A stretch of 64,000 bases of DNA, taken from Hydrogenophilales bacterium (GTDB taxonomy: Bacteria; Pseudomonadota; Gammaproteobacteria; Burkholderiales; Thiobacillaceae). The stretch covers positions 121,551-185,550 of the forward strand of contig JACPYT010000005.1 of the NCBI GenBank assembly GCA_016195805.1. Reading direction: 5' to 3'. The notes beneath the pieces were generated by a model that ran no database searches, was not told where the DNA came from, and saw only the letters and a program-made list of their open reading frames with translations. The number at the start of each line of letters is the position of its first letter. Position 1 is the stretch's first letter. Below are positions 50,529 to 62,872 of this stretch, piece after piece. The position numbers and the translations under genes were made by a program.

Positions 50529-53500
50529 TCAAGGCGTGACAGCGGCAGGCGTGGCGGCAGGCGCGGCTTCGGGCGCCGGTTTTGTGCTGGCGCCCAGGCT
50601 CATCTTGCTGCCCACCAGTTTTTCCTTGGCCGTCTGCCTGGAGGGGGCAGAAACGCCGATGCGGCTGGCGTCGAGACCCAGCTTGACCAGCGCATCACGC
50701 ATGACCTGGCCGCGCGTTTGCGCCAGCTTGACGAGGGCGTCGTCACTGACCTTCACCTGCCGGGTCAGCCGCTCCAGCAGTTCAGTGTGGAAAGCGGAGA
50801 TGGGGCCGGTGTCGCGGGTCTTGAAGCGGCGCGCAAGACGCTCGACCATTTCGCTTTCCAGCACGCGCGCGGCGGCACCCGCGTTCTTGTCCTGGAAGCT
50901 GGCGCGCAGTTTCTGGTATTCGGCCTTGCCGGCGCTTTCGGCGTAGCGGTCTTCGAGCCAGGTCTGGATCCTGTAATTGTTGACGTCGACGGGGCCAGGC
51001 GCTTCGCCGGGGGCGAGCTTGATGCCGGCGACGGCCGCGGCTTCCGTGCGTATTGCCAACTCCTGCAGGGCGCGCCGGTCGGCTTCGGGATCGTAGCCGG
51101 GCTCCAGCGTAAGGGTCAGCGCGGGGCGCTTGGCCAGGGCCTCGACGAGGGTCTTGAGCTTCTCCTGCTCAGGCGGCAACAGCGTGCTGCTGCCGGGATC
51201 GAAATTGACGGCCTCCATCTTCTCGGCGCTGATCCCCAGGAGCTTGCCGAGGGCACGGAAGGGCGCCGTCGCAATCTTGGTCAGCACGTTGACGATGGCC
51301 TTCCAGATGATCCTGCCGTAGCTGAACTGCGGGTCGTCGAGGCTGCCCGACACCGGGAGATCGAGGTCGATGACACCGTTGCTGTCCTCCAGCAGCGCGA
51401 TGGCAAGGTCGAGCGGCAGATGCAGCGCATCGGGGCTGTCGACGCGTTCGCCGAGCTTGAGCTTGTTGACGATGAACTTGTTCTCGCCGGCGAGCTGACG
51501 ATCCTTGACCTTGTATTCGAGGTCCACCGAGAGCTTGCCGGAATCGATCTTGCGCCCGGCGAACTTGCCCGAATACGGCGTCATATTGGTCATTTCCAGG
51601 TTGCGGAAGGTGAGCTTCAGATCGGTGAAGTCGGTCGCCCGGAACGGCTGGATCGAGCCGCGTATGCGCGCCGACCCGAACTCGTCCACCTTGCCGTCGA
51701 GTTCGACCTGCGCGGTGGTCGCGGGGTCGGTGGAGAGGCCGGTGACGACGCCGCCGAGGTCGTGCATGCGCGTGCCGAACTGCGGCGTCAGCGAGAGGTC
51801 GGCGAACTCGGCATTCGCGCCCACGATGCGCAGGCGCCCGATGGACAGCGGAAATGCGTCAGCCTGACCCGCCGGTTTGGGCTTGCTTGCTGCTGCCACA
51901 GCCGGTTTTTCCGATTTCGAGGTTCGCAGGATGCGCTTCAGGTTGATCGACTTGTCCTCGAAAATGATCACCTTGCCGAACGGATGCAGCGCCACCAGTT
52001 CGTTCATGTGGAGGCGATTGGGGTTGAGCCTGAAATCGAGGCTGCTGGACGACAGTTTCTTCCAGCCGAGGAAGGCCTTCTCAGTTTCCTCCTCGGTGAT
52101 GGCCAGATCGTCCACCGCAAAGCCGCCGCGGAAATCCAGCTTCATGCCCGACTTCGCCTGATCGAACGCCAGCTTGCCGCGCGTCGATGCCGTGCCCGAA
52201 CGCAAGTTGAGCCGGGCGAACTGGTTGACGTAAGGCGCAAAGGGTTTCAGCGACAGGCTGGCGAGCTTGAGGTCGAGATTGCCCGACGCCTTGCCCGGGA
52301 CGACCGTGCCGCTGGCATCGAGACGGCCGCCCTGCTTGAGCGCAAAACCCGCCTCCAGTGGCACCGCCTTGTCGAAGTCCAGGCTGAGGTCTTTCAGGGT
52401 GACGAAACCCTTGGCGACATCGAGCTTGACCGGCGTGGGGGTCGACTGGTCGACGATGTCGACTTCGAGGTCGTCGAGGCTGAGGCGCGCCAACCGCACG
52501 CCCATCGGCGAAGCGCTTGCGGATTCAGCCTGGGCAGGTGCAGCGGTGGGCGCGCCCGGGGCCTTCTTCAGGATGTCGGCCCAGTTGAGCATCTTGTGCT
52601 TGTCCATCACCACCGTGGTTTTCGCACCGCTCAGTTCCACCGCCTCGATGGCAAGCTGTCTGTCCGCCAGTTTCAGCCCTGCATTGACCAGCGCCGCGTG
52701 CTGCAACGCCGCCACCTGCTGCGACCCCGACTGCACCCGGACCGGGCCCAGCGCGGCGTTCACCGGACCGACGTCGATGGCGGTCCGGGTGCCCACTTCG
52801 CCTGTCAGCGCCGCGGTCAGGCCGAAGCCCTCGGCAGTCACGACCAGCGGCGTGGCAAAGCCCTGATCGGTGAAACGCGACGCCCAGTCGGCCAGTTTGA
52901 TTTCGCGCACGCCGATTTTCCAGGGCGCCATCGGTTCGGCTGTCTTGGGTGGGGCCGGCTGGGTCGCGGCTGCCCCTTCCTCCGCGCCGAACAGCGTTTG
53001 CCAGTCCAGTATCCCCTTGACGTCGCGCGTCGCAGCCAGTTTGGCGCCGGTGAGACGCACGCTCGCAACATCGACCGCACGCGTGGCGAGATCGAAGTTC
53101 GCGTTGCCGACGCGCGCCTCGGTCAGTTCCAGCACAGGGGCGCCGCCGCCGCGCGGCGCCAGCGCCAGGTTCTGCACGATCAGGTTGGCGCCGTTGACCC
53201 GCACCCAGGGCACGTCCTCGCCGGCTTTGCCGCGCGCGTCCGCTTTGTTTTGAACCAGGGCGAAGCGGTAATGCAGGCCGGCCGCCAAGGTGCCGGACGG
53301 CAGCTCGAAATTGCGCGGGCTCTTGATCACCCGCAGCAGCTTGGCCAGCCGCACGCCTTCCAGCCCGAGTTCGCCGCTCGACGCGACGGGGTTCAGCCCG
53401 ATGTCGCCTTTCCATTTGAGGGTGCCGCCCTGCTCCGGCAGTTTGGCCGCGACCAGATAATACCCGCGATCCTCGGGCAGGGTCGAGAGCCCGTCGAGCT

Positions 53501-54038
53501 CGATGCCGAGCGGTTCCAGCACGGCATTGAACGGCTTGCCCGCGCGATTGGCGTCGGTGTAGACGATGTGTCCGTCGGCGATCTTGATGTGGTCGATCAG
53601 CACCCGTGCGATCGTGTCGGACGGCGGCGTCTTGTCCTCATTGAGCCTGGCGATCAGCGCCGCCCAGTTGAGCGTGCCGCCACGGCGGATTTCAACGGTC
53701 GCGTGCGGCTGATCGAGCTCGATGTCGCGGATGCGCCAGGCCCAGCGGAAGAGCCCCGTCGTGTCGAGGTTGACGTAGAGCCGCGCAAAACTCGCCAGCG
53801 GCGCGCCGCTTTTCTCGGTCAGCTTGAGGCCGTCCACCGTGGCTTCCAGCGTGAGGGGATTGAACCTGACCTGCTGCACGCTCAGCTGGCTGGCGAGCTT
53901 GTTCTCGCCGATCCAGGGCAGCAGCTTCTGCGCCAGCGGGTTGACCAGAAAGAAGCCGAAGACCAGATACAGGCCGAACAGCCCGGCGACGATCAGGAAC
54001 GGCAGGCTCAAGGCAATTTTGACGACGCGTCCCCACAT
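50529..54038 (-). CDS. DUF748/AsmA-like large envelope protein
   Basis: This 1169-residue protein has an N-terminal membrane anchor (ALSLPFLIVAGLFGLYLVFGF). A long repetitive beta-strand region typical of AsmA/DUF748 proteins follows, which may form a periplasmic lipid-transfer groove. About residue 990 an OmpA-like remnant appears (FDPGSSTLLPPEQEKLK), then a helical tail. The family's role is thought to involve envelope lipid transport. It follows darP on the same strand by 15 bases. Confidence 0.88.
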   Translation of the reverse strand: MWGRVVKIALSLPFLIVAGLFGLYLVFGFFLVNPLAQKLLPWIGENKLASQLSVQQVRFNPLTLEATVDGLKLTEKSGAPLASFARLYVNLDTTGLFRWAWRIRDIELDQPHATVEIRRGGTLNWAALIARLNEDKTPPSDTIARVLIDHIKIADGHIVYTDANRAGKPFNAVLEPLGIELDGLSTLPEDRGYYLVAAKLPEQGGTLKWKGDIGLNPVASSGELGLEGVRLAKLLRVIKSPRNFELPSGTLAAGLHYRFALVQNKADARGKAGEDVPWVRVNGANLIVQNLALAPRGGGAPVLELTEARVGNANFDLATRAVDVASVRLTGAKLAATRDVKGILDWQTLFGAEEGAAATQPAPPKTAEPMAPWKIGVREIKLADWASRFTDQGFATPLVVTAEGFGLTAALTGEVGTRTAIDVGPVNAALGPVRVQSGSQQVAALQHAALVNAGLKLADRQLAIEAVELSGAKTTVVMDKHKMLNWADILKKAPGAPTAAPAQAESASASPMGVRLARLSLDDLEVDIVDQSTPTPVKLDVAKGFVTLKDLSLDFDKAVPLEAGFALKQGGRLDASGTVVPGKASGNLDLKLASLSLKPFAPYVNQFARLNLRSGTASTRGKLAFDQAKSGMKLDFRGGFAVDDLAITEEETEKAFLGWKKLSSSSLDFRLNPNRLHMNELVALHPFGKVIIFEDKSINLKRILRTSKSEKPAVAAASKPKPAGQADAFPLSIGRLRIVGANAEFADLSLTPQFGTRMHDLGGVVTGLSTDPATTAQVELDGKVDEFGSARIRGSIQPFRATDFTDLKLTFRNLEMTNMTPYSGKFAGRKIDSGKLSVDLEYKVKDRQLAGENKFIVNKLKLGERVDSPDALHLPLDLAIALLEDSNGVIDLDLPVSGSLDDPQFSYGRIIWKAIVNVLTKIATAPFRALGKLLGISAEKMEAVNFDPGSSTLLPPEQEKLKTLVEALAKRPALTLTLEPGYDPEADRRALQELAIRTEAAAVAGIKLAPGEAPGPVDVNNYRIQTWLEDRYAESAGKAEYQKLRASFQDKNAGAAARVLESEMVERLARRFKTRDTGPISAFHTELLERLTRQVKVSDDALVKLAQTRGQVMRDALVKLGLDASRIGVSAPSRQTAKEKLVGSKMSLGASTKPAPEAAPAATPAAVTP

Positions 54039-54053
54039 GCGGCATCTCCCTGT

Positions 54054-54620
54054 TTATTTTGTTGCTTGCATCGCCTCGCGGATCACCTTGAATAGCTCAC
54101 GGAAGGCTTTCGGCGGCTTGCTGCGTGCCGCTTCGTCGCGTGCATTGCGGATCAACTGCCGCAGGTGCGTGGCGTCGGTCTCGGGGTAGGTGTTGAGGAA
54201 CAGCGTCAGCGCCTCGTTGTCGGCAATCAGCTTCTCGCGCCACTTCTCGGCCTGATGGAATCGGGCGTTTTCCGCCGCGGAGACGCCGTTGAAGGCGTCG
54301 ATCTGCGCCTGGATCGGCGCCGGATCGACCGAGCGCATCAGCTTGCCGATGTACTGCTTCTGCCGGCGCAGCGCGCCGTTCTGGGTGATCTTGCGGCAGT
54401 CGGCGACGGCTGCACGCAGTTCTTCCGGCAGCTCGATGCGCTTGAACTGGGCGTCGGGGAGCTTGACCAGGATTTCGCCCAGCGCTTGCAGGGCTTCGAC
54501 TTCGCGTTTCTTGTGGCTTTTGCTGGGCCCGTCGTAGACGTCGTCGGGGTCGAATTCCAGCTCGGCATCGGGGTCGATCAGGCGCACGGTGAGGCTTTCG
54601 GTTACTGTTATTATCGTCAT
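54054..54620 (-). CDS. darP: Ribosome biogenesis factor DarP (YjgA)
   Basis: Start MTIITVTESLTVRLID gives 188 residues. SKSHKKREVEALQALGE, then LPEELRAAVADCRKI and RRQKQYIGKLMR are characteristic of DUF615. The family helps 50S subunit maturation. It is divergent from pmbA, its usual partner, 82 bases away. Confidence 0.94.
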   Translation of the reverse strand: MTIITVTESLTVRLIDPDAELEFDPDDVYDGPSKSHKKREVEALQALGEILVKLPDAQFKRIELPEELRAAVADCRKITQNGALRRQKQYIGKLMRSVDPAPIQAQIDAFNGVSAAENARFHQAEKWREKLIADNEALTLFLNTYPETDATHLRQLIRNARDEAARSKPPKAFRELFKVIREAMQATK

Positions 54621-54702
54621 TGTAGTTTCTGCCCGGATAAAACGTGCCGAATCAAACCAACAGCCGAACCGACCTGCGTCCCTCTTCCCTTTCATAATCG
54701 AC

Positions 54703-56043
54703 ATGTCCCGCTCCCAATTCAGCTATACCCGCGACCAGCTCATGGCCCTGTCCCGGATCGTCATCGAGCACGCTGCCAGACAGGGCGCCACCGCCGCCGA
54801 CACCGAAATTTCCGAAGGCGTCGGCCAGAGCGTCAGCGTGCGCCAGGGCGAGATCGAGACCATCGAATACAACAAGGACAAGGGCGCCGGCGTCACCATC
54901 TACCTCGGCCAGCGGCGCGGCCATGCCTCGACCTCCGACCTGTCGGAAGCCGCGCTGAAAAGCGCGGTCGACAAGGCGCTGACCATTGCCCGCTACACCG
55001 CCGAGGACGAAGCGGCGGGGCTGCCCGACGCCGACCGGTTGGCGAAAAACGTGCCTGACCTCGACCTCTACCATCCTTGGGCGCTCAGCGTGGAAGAAGC
55101 GGCCGAGCGCGCCCAGGCCTGCGAAGCGGCAGCCCTGGCAGTCGACAAGCGGCTGACCAACTCGGAAGGCGCCGGCGTCAGCCTGCATACCTCGCAATTC
55201 GTCTACGCCAACAGCCTCGGCTTCTGCAACGGCTACGCCGGCTCGCGCCACGGCATGTCGGTCGCCGTCATCGGCGAGGACAAGGGCGGCATGCAGCGCG
55301 ATTACTGGTACACCAGTGCCCGCAATGCAAACGATCTCGACTCCGCCGAAACCGTCGGCCGCATCGCCGGCACCCGCACGGTGCGCCGACTCAACGGCCG
55401 CAAGCTCGATACCCGCACCTGCCCGGTGCTGTTCGAGGCGCCGATCGCCACCGGCCTGATCGGCAACTTCGTCGCCGCCGTGTCGGGCGGCAGCCTCTAC
55501 CGCAAGTCGTCGTTCCTGCTCGACAGCCTGGGCCAGCAGGTGTTCGCCCCGCTGGTCAACATCCGCGAGGCGCCCTTCCTGCCGTCCGGCCTCGGCAGCG
55601 CCCCATTCGACAGCGAAGGCGTCGCCTGTCTCGACCGCGACATCGTCAAGGATGGCGTGCTGCAGGGCTATTTCCTGTCGACCTATTCGGCGAAGAAGCT
55701 CGGCATGAAGACCACCGGCAACGCCGGCGGCAGCCACAACCTGATCGTCACGCCTGGCGAGCACGACCTCGACGGCCTGCTGAAACAGATGGGCACCGGC
55801 CTGCTGGTGACCGAACTGCTCGGCCACGGCGCCAACATGGTCACCGGCGACTACTCGCGCGGTGCCGCCGGCTTCTGGGTGGAACACGGCGAGATCCAGT
55901 ACCCGGTCGAGGAAATCACCATCGCCGGCAACCTCGCCGAGATGTTCAAGGGCATCGTCGCCATCGGCCGCGACATCGAGCGGCGCAGCTCCAAGCAGGT
56001 CGGCTCCATCCTGATCGACCACATGACGGTGGCCGGCAACTGA
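54703..56043 (+). CDS. pmbA: Metalloprotease PmbA (TldE)
   Basis: This 446-residue protein starts MSRSQFSYTRDQLMALS and has IEYNKDKGAGVTIYLGQRRG and the C-terminal NAGGSHNLIVTPG and GHGANMVTGDYSRGAAGFWVE (given as GHGANMVTGDYSRGAAG). PmbA pairs with TldD; the zinc site is on the TldD partner, which is not in this window. It overlaps the next gene by one base (TGATG). Confidence 0.95.
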   Translation: MSRSQFSYTRDQLMALSRIVIEHAARQGATAADTEISEGVGQSVSVRQGEIETIEYNKDKGAGVTIYLGQRRGHASTSDLSEAALKSAVDKALTIARYTAEDEAAGLPDADRLAKNVPDLDLYHPWALSVEEAAERAQACEAAALAVDKRLTNSEGAGVSLHTSQFVYANSLGFCNGYAGSRHGMSVAVIGEDKGGMQRDYWYTSARNANDLDSAETVGRIAGTRTVRRLNGRKLDTRTCPVLFEAPIATGLIGNFVAAVSGGSLYRKSSFLLDSLGQQVFAPLVNIREAPFLPSGLGSAPFDSEGVACLDRDIVKDGVLQGYFLSTYSAKKLGMKTTGNAGGSHNLIVTPGEHDLDGLLKQMGTGLLVTELLGHGANMVTGDYSRGAAGFWVEHGEIQYPVEEITIAGNLAEMFKGIVAIGRDIERRSSKQVGSILIDHMTVAGN

Positions 56044-56654
56044 TGCTCGCTGCAAGCCGCTTTTTCATCGCGGTTTGTGTTGCCGTCCTGCTCGCCGCGT
56101 GCGACCGCGCGCCGACGCTGCCCCGGCTCAGCCCGCACGACGTCATCCTCGCCTTCGGCGACAGCCTCACCCACGGCACCGGCGCCAGCGAAGAGACGGC
56201 CTACCCCGCCGTGCTGGCTTCGCTGACCGGCCACACGGTCATCAACGCCGGGGTGCCCAGCGACACCACGGCCACCGGGTTGCAGCGCCTGCCTGCCGTG
56301 CTGGCCGAGTACAAGCCGCGCCTGGTGCTGCTGTGCCTGGGCGGCAACGACATGCTGCGCAAGCAGCCCGCTGCCACGACCGAGAGCAACCTGCGCCTGC
56401 TGGTGCAGACCATCCGCGCCAGCGGCGCCGAGGTCGTGCTGATCGGTGTGCCCGAGCCCAAACTGTTTGGCGGCGCGCCGGATTTCTACGCCCGCGTCGC
56501 CAAGGACATGCAGCTGCCGCTGGAAGACGACGCCTTCAACGAGGTACTGAAGGACGCCCGCCTCAAGTCCGACCCCATCCACGCTAATGCCGCCGGCTAT
56601 CATCAGATCGCCGAACGGCTGGACGACTTCCTCAAGAAAACCGGCGCGCTGTGA
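56043..56654 (+). CDS. GDSL-type esterase/lysophospholipase lipoprotein (TesA-like)
   Basis: This 203-residue protein has a lipoprotein signal with lipobox LAAC (residue 20). It has the SGNH blocks FGDSLTHGTGAS (Ser), NAGVPSDTT (Gly), GGNDML (Asn) and DPIHANAAGY (Asp/His). It hydrolyses esters, perhaps lysophospholipids, at the membrane. It overlaps the TRAP small permease by four bases (GTGA). Confidence 0.92.
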   Translation: MLAASRFFIAVCVAVLLAACDRAPTLPRLSPHDVILAFGDSLTHGTGASEETAYPAVLASLTGHTVINAGVPSDTTATGLQRLPAVLAEYKPRLVLLCLGGNDMLRKQPAATTESNLRLLVQTIRASGAEVVLIGVPEPKLFGGAPDFYARVAKDMQLPLEDDAFNEVLKDARLKSDPIHANAAGYHQIAERLDDFLKKTGAL

Positions 56655-57190
56655 AGCCCCTGCTCGCCCTGGCCCGCCTGATCGACGCACTGACCGAACA
56701 GGTCGGCCGCGTCGTCATCTGGCTGGTTCTCGTTGCCACCCTGATTTCGGCGGGCAATGCGCTGGCGCGCTATACGCTGGGCGAGAGCTCGAACGCCTGG
56801 CTGGAAATCCAGTGGTATTTGTTCGGCGCGATGTTCCTGCTGGCGGCGGGCTACACGCTGAAGCACAACGGCCACGTGCGCATCGACATTCTCTACAACC
56901 GTTTCGGCCCGCGCGGACAAGCGTGGATCGACCTCGCCGGCGGCCTGCTGTTCCTGCTGCCGATGGCGCTGCTGCTCATGTGGCTATCGTGGCCGATGTT
57001 CCATGAAGCCTGGGTGAGCCATGAAATGTCGCCCGACGCCGGCGGCCTGCTGCGCTGGCCGGTGAAGCTGCTGCTGCCGGTGGGCTTTGCCCTGCTCGTC
57101 CTGCAGGGGGTGGCCGAAGTCATCAAGCGCATCGGCGTGCTGAGCGGGCATCTCGTGCTGCCGCGCGAAGTGCCGGAAGAGGAAGTCTGA
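56651..57190 (+). CDS. TRAP transporter small permease (DctQ family)
   Basis: This 179-residue protein has four hydrophobic segments, for example VVIWLVLVATLISAGNALA, and the DctQ-type SSNAWLEIQWYLFGAMFLLAAGY. It forms the inner-membrane complex with the following large permease. The GTG start overlaps the previous stop. Confidence 0.92.
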   Translation: MKPLLALARLIDALTEQVGRVVIWLVLVATLISAGNALARYTLGESSNAWLEIQWYLFGAMFLLAAGYTLKHNGHVRIDILYNRFGPRGQAWIDLAGGLLFLLPMALLLMWLSWPMFHEAWVSHEMSPDAGGLLRWPVKLLLPVGFALLVLQGVAEVIKRIGVLSGHLVLPREVPEEEV

Positions 57191-57192
57191 GC

Positions 57193-58584
57193 GTGGGAAA
57201 CCTGGCGCCTTTGATGTTCCTTGGCCTGGTGGCCTTCCTGCTGCTGGGCTATCCGGTGGCGTTCGCGCTCGCCGCCAACGGCCTGCTGTTCGCCGCGATC
57301 GGCATCGCCGCCGGCCTGTTCGACATGTCGCTGCTGCATGCGCTGCCCGAGCGCGTCTATGGCATCGTCGCCAATCCCACGCTGCTGGCCATCCCTTTCT
57401 TCGCCTTCATGGGCTTGATCCTCGAACGCTCCGGCATGGCCGAGGACCTGCTCGACACCATCGGCCAGCTGTTCGGCTCGCTGCGCGGCGGCCTCGCCTA
57501 CGCGGTGATCCTGGTCGGCGCGCTGCTCGCGGCCACCACCGGCGTCGTTGCTGCATCGGTGATCGCGATGGGCCTGATCTCGATGCCGGTGATGCTGCGC
57601 TACGGCTACGACAAGCGGCTGGCCGCCGGCGTCATCGCCGCCTCGGGCACGCTGGCACAGATCATTCCGCCTTCGCTGGTCCTGATCGTCCTGGCTGACC
57701 AGCTCGGCGCCCCGGTCGGCGACATGTACAAGGGCGCCCTGCTGCCCGGCCTGGCGCTGGTCGGCCTGTATCTGCTCTACGTGCTGGGCGTGACGCTGTT
57801 CAAGCCGCATGCCGCCCCCGCCCTGCCGGCCAGCGCGCGCACCCTGCACGGCACGGCCCTGCTGCTGCGCGTGCTCACCACGCTGCTGCCGCCGCTGGTG
57901 CTGATCTTCCTGGTGCTCGGCACCATCTTCCTCGGCGTGGCCACCCCCACCGAGGGCGGCGCAATGGGCGCGGCCGGCGCCCTGCTGCTGGCGCTGGCGC
58001 GCGGGCGGCTGTCCCGTCTGCAGCTAACGCAGGCGATGGACAGCACCACGCGGCTCACCACCTTCGTCATCTTCATCCTCATCGGCTCGACGATCTTCAC
58101 CCTGGTATTCCGCGGGCTCGACGGCGACGTCTGGGTCGAACACCTGTTCACCCGGCTGCCCGGCGGCGTGCTCGGCTTCCTCGTTACCGTCAACCTGCTG
58201 GTGTTCGTGCTGGCGTTTTTCCTCGACTTCTTCGAGATCGCCTTCATCGTGGTACCGCTGGTCGGTCCGATCGCCTACAAGCTCGGCATCGACCCGATCT
58301 GGTTCGGCGTCATGCTGGCGGTCAACATGCAGACCGCCTTCATGCACCCGCCCTTCGGCTTCGCGCTGTTCTACCTCAAGAGCGTCGCGCCCAAATCCAT
58401 CCGCACGGCCGACATCTACTGGGGCGCGATCCCTTTCCTCATCGTCCAGCTGTTCATGGTCGTCGTGGTGCTGGCCTTCCCACAGGTCGTGTTGCGCGAT
58501 GCACCGGCCGACGCCAGCAGCGTCAAGGAAGTCCCCCTGAATGTCGATCCCGACACGGGCTTCCTGCCGGCCGAGTGGCGCTGA
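57193..58584 (+). CDS. TRAP transporter large permease (DctM family)
   Basis: This 463-residue protein has about 12 hydrophobic segments and GGLAYAVILVGALLAATTGV, IPPSLVLIVLADQLG and TPTEGGAMGAAGALLLAL of the family. Uptake is driven by the ion gradient. No periplasmic DctP-type binding protein is encoded in this window, so the substrate is unknown. It starts two bases after the small permease gene. Confidence 0.94.
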   Translation: MGNLAPLMFLGLVAFLLLGYPVAFALAANGLLFAAIGIAAGLFDMSLLHALPERVYGIVANPTLLAIPFFAFMGLILERSGMAEDLLDTIGQLFGSLRGGLAYAVILVGALLAATTGVVAASVIAMGLISMPVMLRYGYDKRLAAGVIAASGTLAQIIPPSLVLIVLADQLGAPVGDMYKGALLPGLALVGLYLLYVLGVTLFKPHAAPALPASARTLHGTALLLRVLTTLLPPLVLIFLVLGTIFLGVATPTEGGAMGAAGALLLALARGRLSRLQLTQAMDSTTRLTTFVIFILIGSTIFTLVFRGLDGDVWVEHLFTRLPGGVLGFLVTVNLLVFVLAFFLDFFEIAFIVVPLVGPIAYKLGIDPIWFGVMLAVNMQTAFMHPPFGFALFYLKSVAPKSIRTADIYWGAIPFLIVQLFMVVVVLAFPQVVLRDAPADASSVKEVPLNVDPDTGFLPAEWR

Positions 58585-58669
58585 CCCGGAAACGTGAGAA
58601 AATGATCGGCTCTGCGCATCGCCCGTCGCATGCGCACCCATCGCAACCTCACCTTCCAGGACTGAATCC

Positions 58670-58996
58670 ATGAGCGAACTCATCATCGAAGACCTCGTCG
58701 TCGGCAGCGGCGACACCGCCAGCGCCGGCCAGTACGTGTCGGTGCACTACACCGGCTGGCTCACCAGCGGCCAGAAATTCGACTCCAGCGTCGACCGCAA
58801 CGACCCGTTCGAATTCAAGCTCGGCATGGGCCAGGTCATCCCCGGCTGGGACCAGGGCGTGGCCGGCATGCAGGTCGGCGGCAAGCGCAAGCTCACCATC
58901 CCCCCGAACCTGGCCTACGGCGCGCGCGGCGCCGGCGGCGTGATTCCTCCGAACGCCACGCTGGTGTTCGAAGTAGAACTGCTGGGCGTCAACTAA
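58670..58996 (+). CDS. FKBP-type peptidyl-prolyl isomerase
   Basis: This 108-residue single-domain protein has [18 protein letters not shown], the [18 protein letters not shown] core and [22 protein letters not shown]. All aromatic and core positions of a canonical FKBP are kept. There is no signal peptide, so it is cytosolic. Confidence 0.96.
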   Translation: MSELIIEDLVVGSGDTASAGQYVSVHYTGWLTSGQKFDSSVDRNDPFEFKLGMGQVIPGWDQGVAGMQVGGKRKLTIPPNLAYGARGAGGVIPPNATLVFEVELLGVN

Positions 58997-59039
58997 GTCC
59001 TTCATTTATCCGCGCAGTCCGCGGATAAACACACACGCC

Positions 59040-61328
<2,289 letters not shown>

Positions 61329-61365
61329 CGCTTTCCTTGCCACCCACTTTCTGTATCTGACTGAA

Positions 61366-61683
61366 ATGGCCGCCCCCAGCGACATCCTCCGCGCCAAGCT
61401 CAACCTCGAAACCGCCCAGCTCGCCTGGCCCGAACTCGAACGCCACTTCGCGCGCGGCAGCGTTATCAAGGTCGCGCCCGGCATGGATCTGGTCGACACC
61501 GCCCTCCACGTCGCCGAGAACAACGCCGCCACCGTCCAGGCCTGGCTGGCCGACGGCCGCATCGCCCGTGCCGAATTGAGCGACGCCGAAGACTGGCATG
61601 CACGTCAGCCGATGTTCTGGGCAGTGGTGGTGGCGCCCTGGGTGCTGATCCAGGAAGTGCGGAAGGAACTGGATTCGGAATAA
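61366..61683 (+). CDS. DUF2288 family protein
   Basis: This 105-residue protein contains LVDTALHVAENNAATVQAWL and ends FWAVVVAPWVLIQEVRKEL, the hallmark of DUF2288. Function is unknown. It is convergent with the broken AraC gene. The 78-base gap has a GCCC-AATC-GGGC hairpin near 61687 and no strong terminator. Confidence 0.88.
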   Translation: MAAPSDILRAKLNLETAQLAWPELERHFARGSVIKVAPGMDLVDTALHVAENNAATVQAWLADGRIARAELSDAEDWHARQPMFWAVVVAPWVLIQEVRKELDSE

Positions 61684-61761
61684 GACGTGCCCAATCGGGC
61701 AGCTGTCAGCCCCCCCGGGCGACCGACGTCATTTCCTGCCCCCATTCAGGCAGCAAAACCA

Positions 61762-62771
61762 TTAAACGGGCGTTTGCCGACGACGCCAGTCCGCAGGCGG
61801 AAAGCCGAAATGGCGTTTGAAGGCACGGCTGAATGCCGCCTCGGATTCATAGCCGGCTTGGTCGGCGATCCCCTTCATCGGCATGTCCGTCGCTTTCAGG
61901 CGTTGTGCCGCCAGTTGCAGGCGCCAGCGGGTCAGGTAGTGCATGGGCGGCATATCGAGAAAATGCTTGAAGCGCGCAGCCAGTACCGTGCGCGACACAC
62001 CGACACGACGAGCCAGCCGATCCACGCTCCAGTCCTCCAGCGGCGCCGTGTGCAGCCATTTCAGCGCCGAGCCGACCACCGGATCGTTGACCGCGGCGAA
62101 CCAGCCCACTTCATCTGCCGAGAGGTCCAGCATGTGTTTGCGCAGGATTTCCACGAACATCAGCTCAGTCAGGCGGGGAAGCATGGAGCGCCCCCCGAAT
62201 CGGCCCGGCTTGCTTCCTGGGCAGTGTGACGGATGGTGCTGGCGAGCCACTCGTCGTCCGGGACACGGCCGGGACTGACATGCATCAGCGCCGGCAGATG
62301 GCGCAGCAAAGGGTGAAACAGCAATTCATCGCATTGCACGAAGCCGCAGACGATGTGGGTCAGCCCGCCACCGCCTCCATGTTCGACCCGCAGGATGTCG
62401 GGCCAGGGCGGCGGCGGCAGCAAGCGCCCGGCAGGCACGTTGACGGCCTCCTCGCGGCCGTGCAGGACGTGGATGTCGCCGTAGGGCAGCAATACGGCAT
62501 CCCCCGCTTCCAGCCAGACCGGCCCCTGATCCCCCAGTTCCAGCCAGCAGCCGCCTTCAGCGATGATGTGGAAAGGAATGATGTGCTCGGTGCGAAACGG
62601 CAGCATCTTCGACAGTTCGCAGGCCGCAGGCGAGACCAGGCCCCAGGGTTCGCGAAACACGGTGCTGAACAGCACCACGCCGGACAGGTGCATGCTGCCG
62701 AGCAGGTCCGACAACAGTTCCGTCGAGACCTGGTCCGGTGTTTCGGGCATGACTCTTTGCGTTTCGGTCAT
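61762..62771 (-). pseudogene. AraC-family regulator with cupin domain, frameshifted at a C6/G6 run
   Basis: The first frame (start 62771, GAGAGG ribosome site) encodes a cupin-type ligand domain: VWLEAGDAVLLPYGDIHVL and HIVCGFVQC. It stops at 62169 after GGAPCFPA. Another frame continues with LPRLTELMFVEILRKHML and two helix-turn-helix motifs (WSVDRLARRVGVSRTVL; IADQAGYESEAAFSRAFK). One extra C in the run at 62191-62196 (G on the coding strand) joins them into 336 residues, a normal length for this family. Slippage in the run could also switch the gene on and off, or this may be a sequencing error. Confidence 0.83.
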
Positions 62772-62788
62772 GGTTTAACCTCTCAGGA

Positions 62789-62806
62789 TTGCTAGTCTGA
62801 TAGCAA
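62789..62806. promoter_or_regulatory. Inverted repeat in the araC divergent region
   Basis: TTGCTA-GTCTGA-TAGCAA is a perfect 6-bp inverted repeat with six-base spacing, 18 bases before the AraC start. It lies between two divergent genes and could be an operator. Confidence 0.4.
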
Positions 62807-62872
62807 GGCCGGCCAGGGCGATGCCCTGCAACGCCTGAATTCGCGCATCACTGAAGCTTAGGAGAGAACACC

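Noticed and set aside
50718..54095. Long plus-strand open frame opposite the DUF748 gene
   Set aside because: It is the antisense of a well-supported coding sequence, rich in Arg, Gln and His, as expected for a shadow frame.
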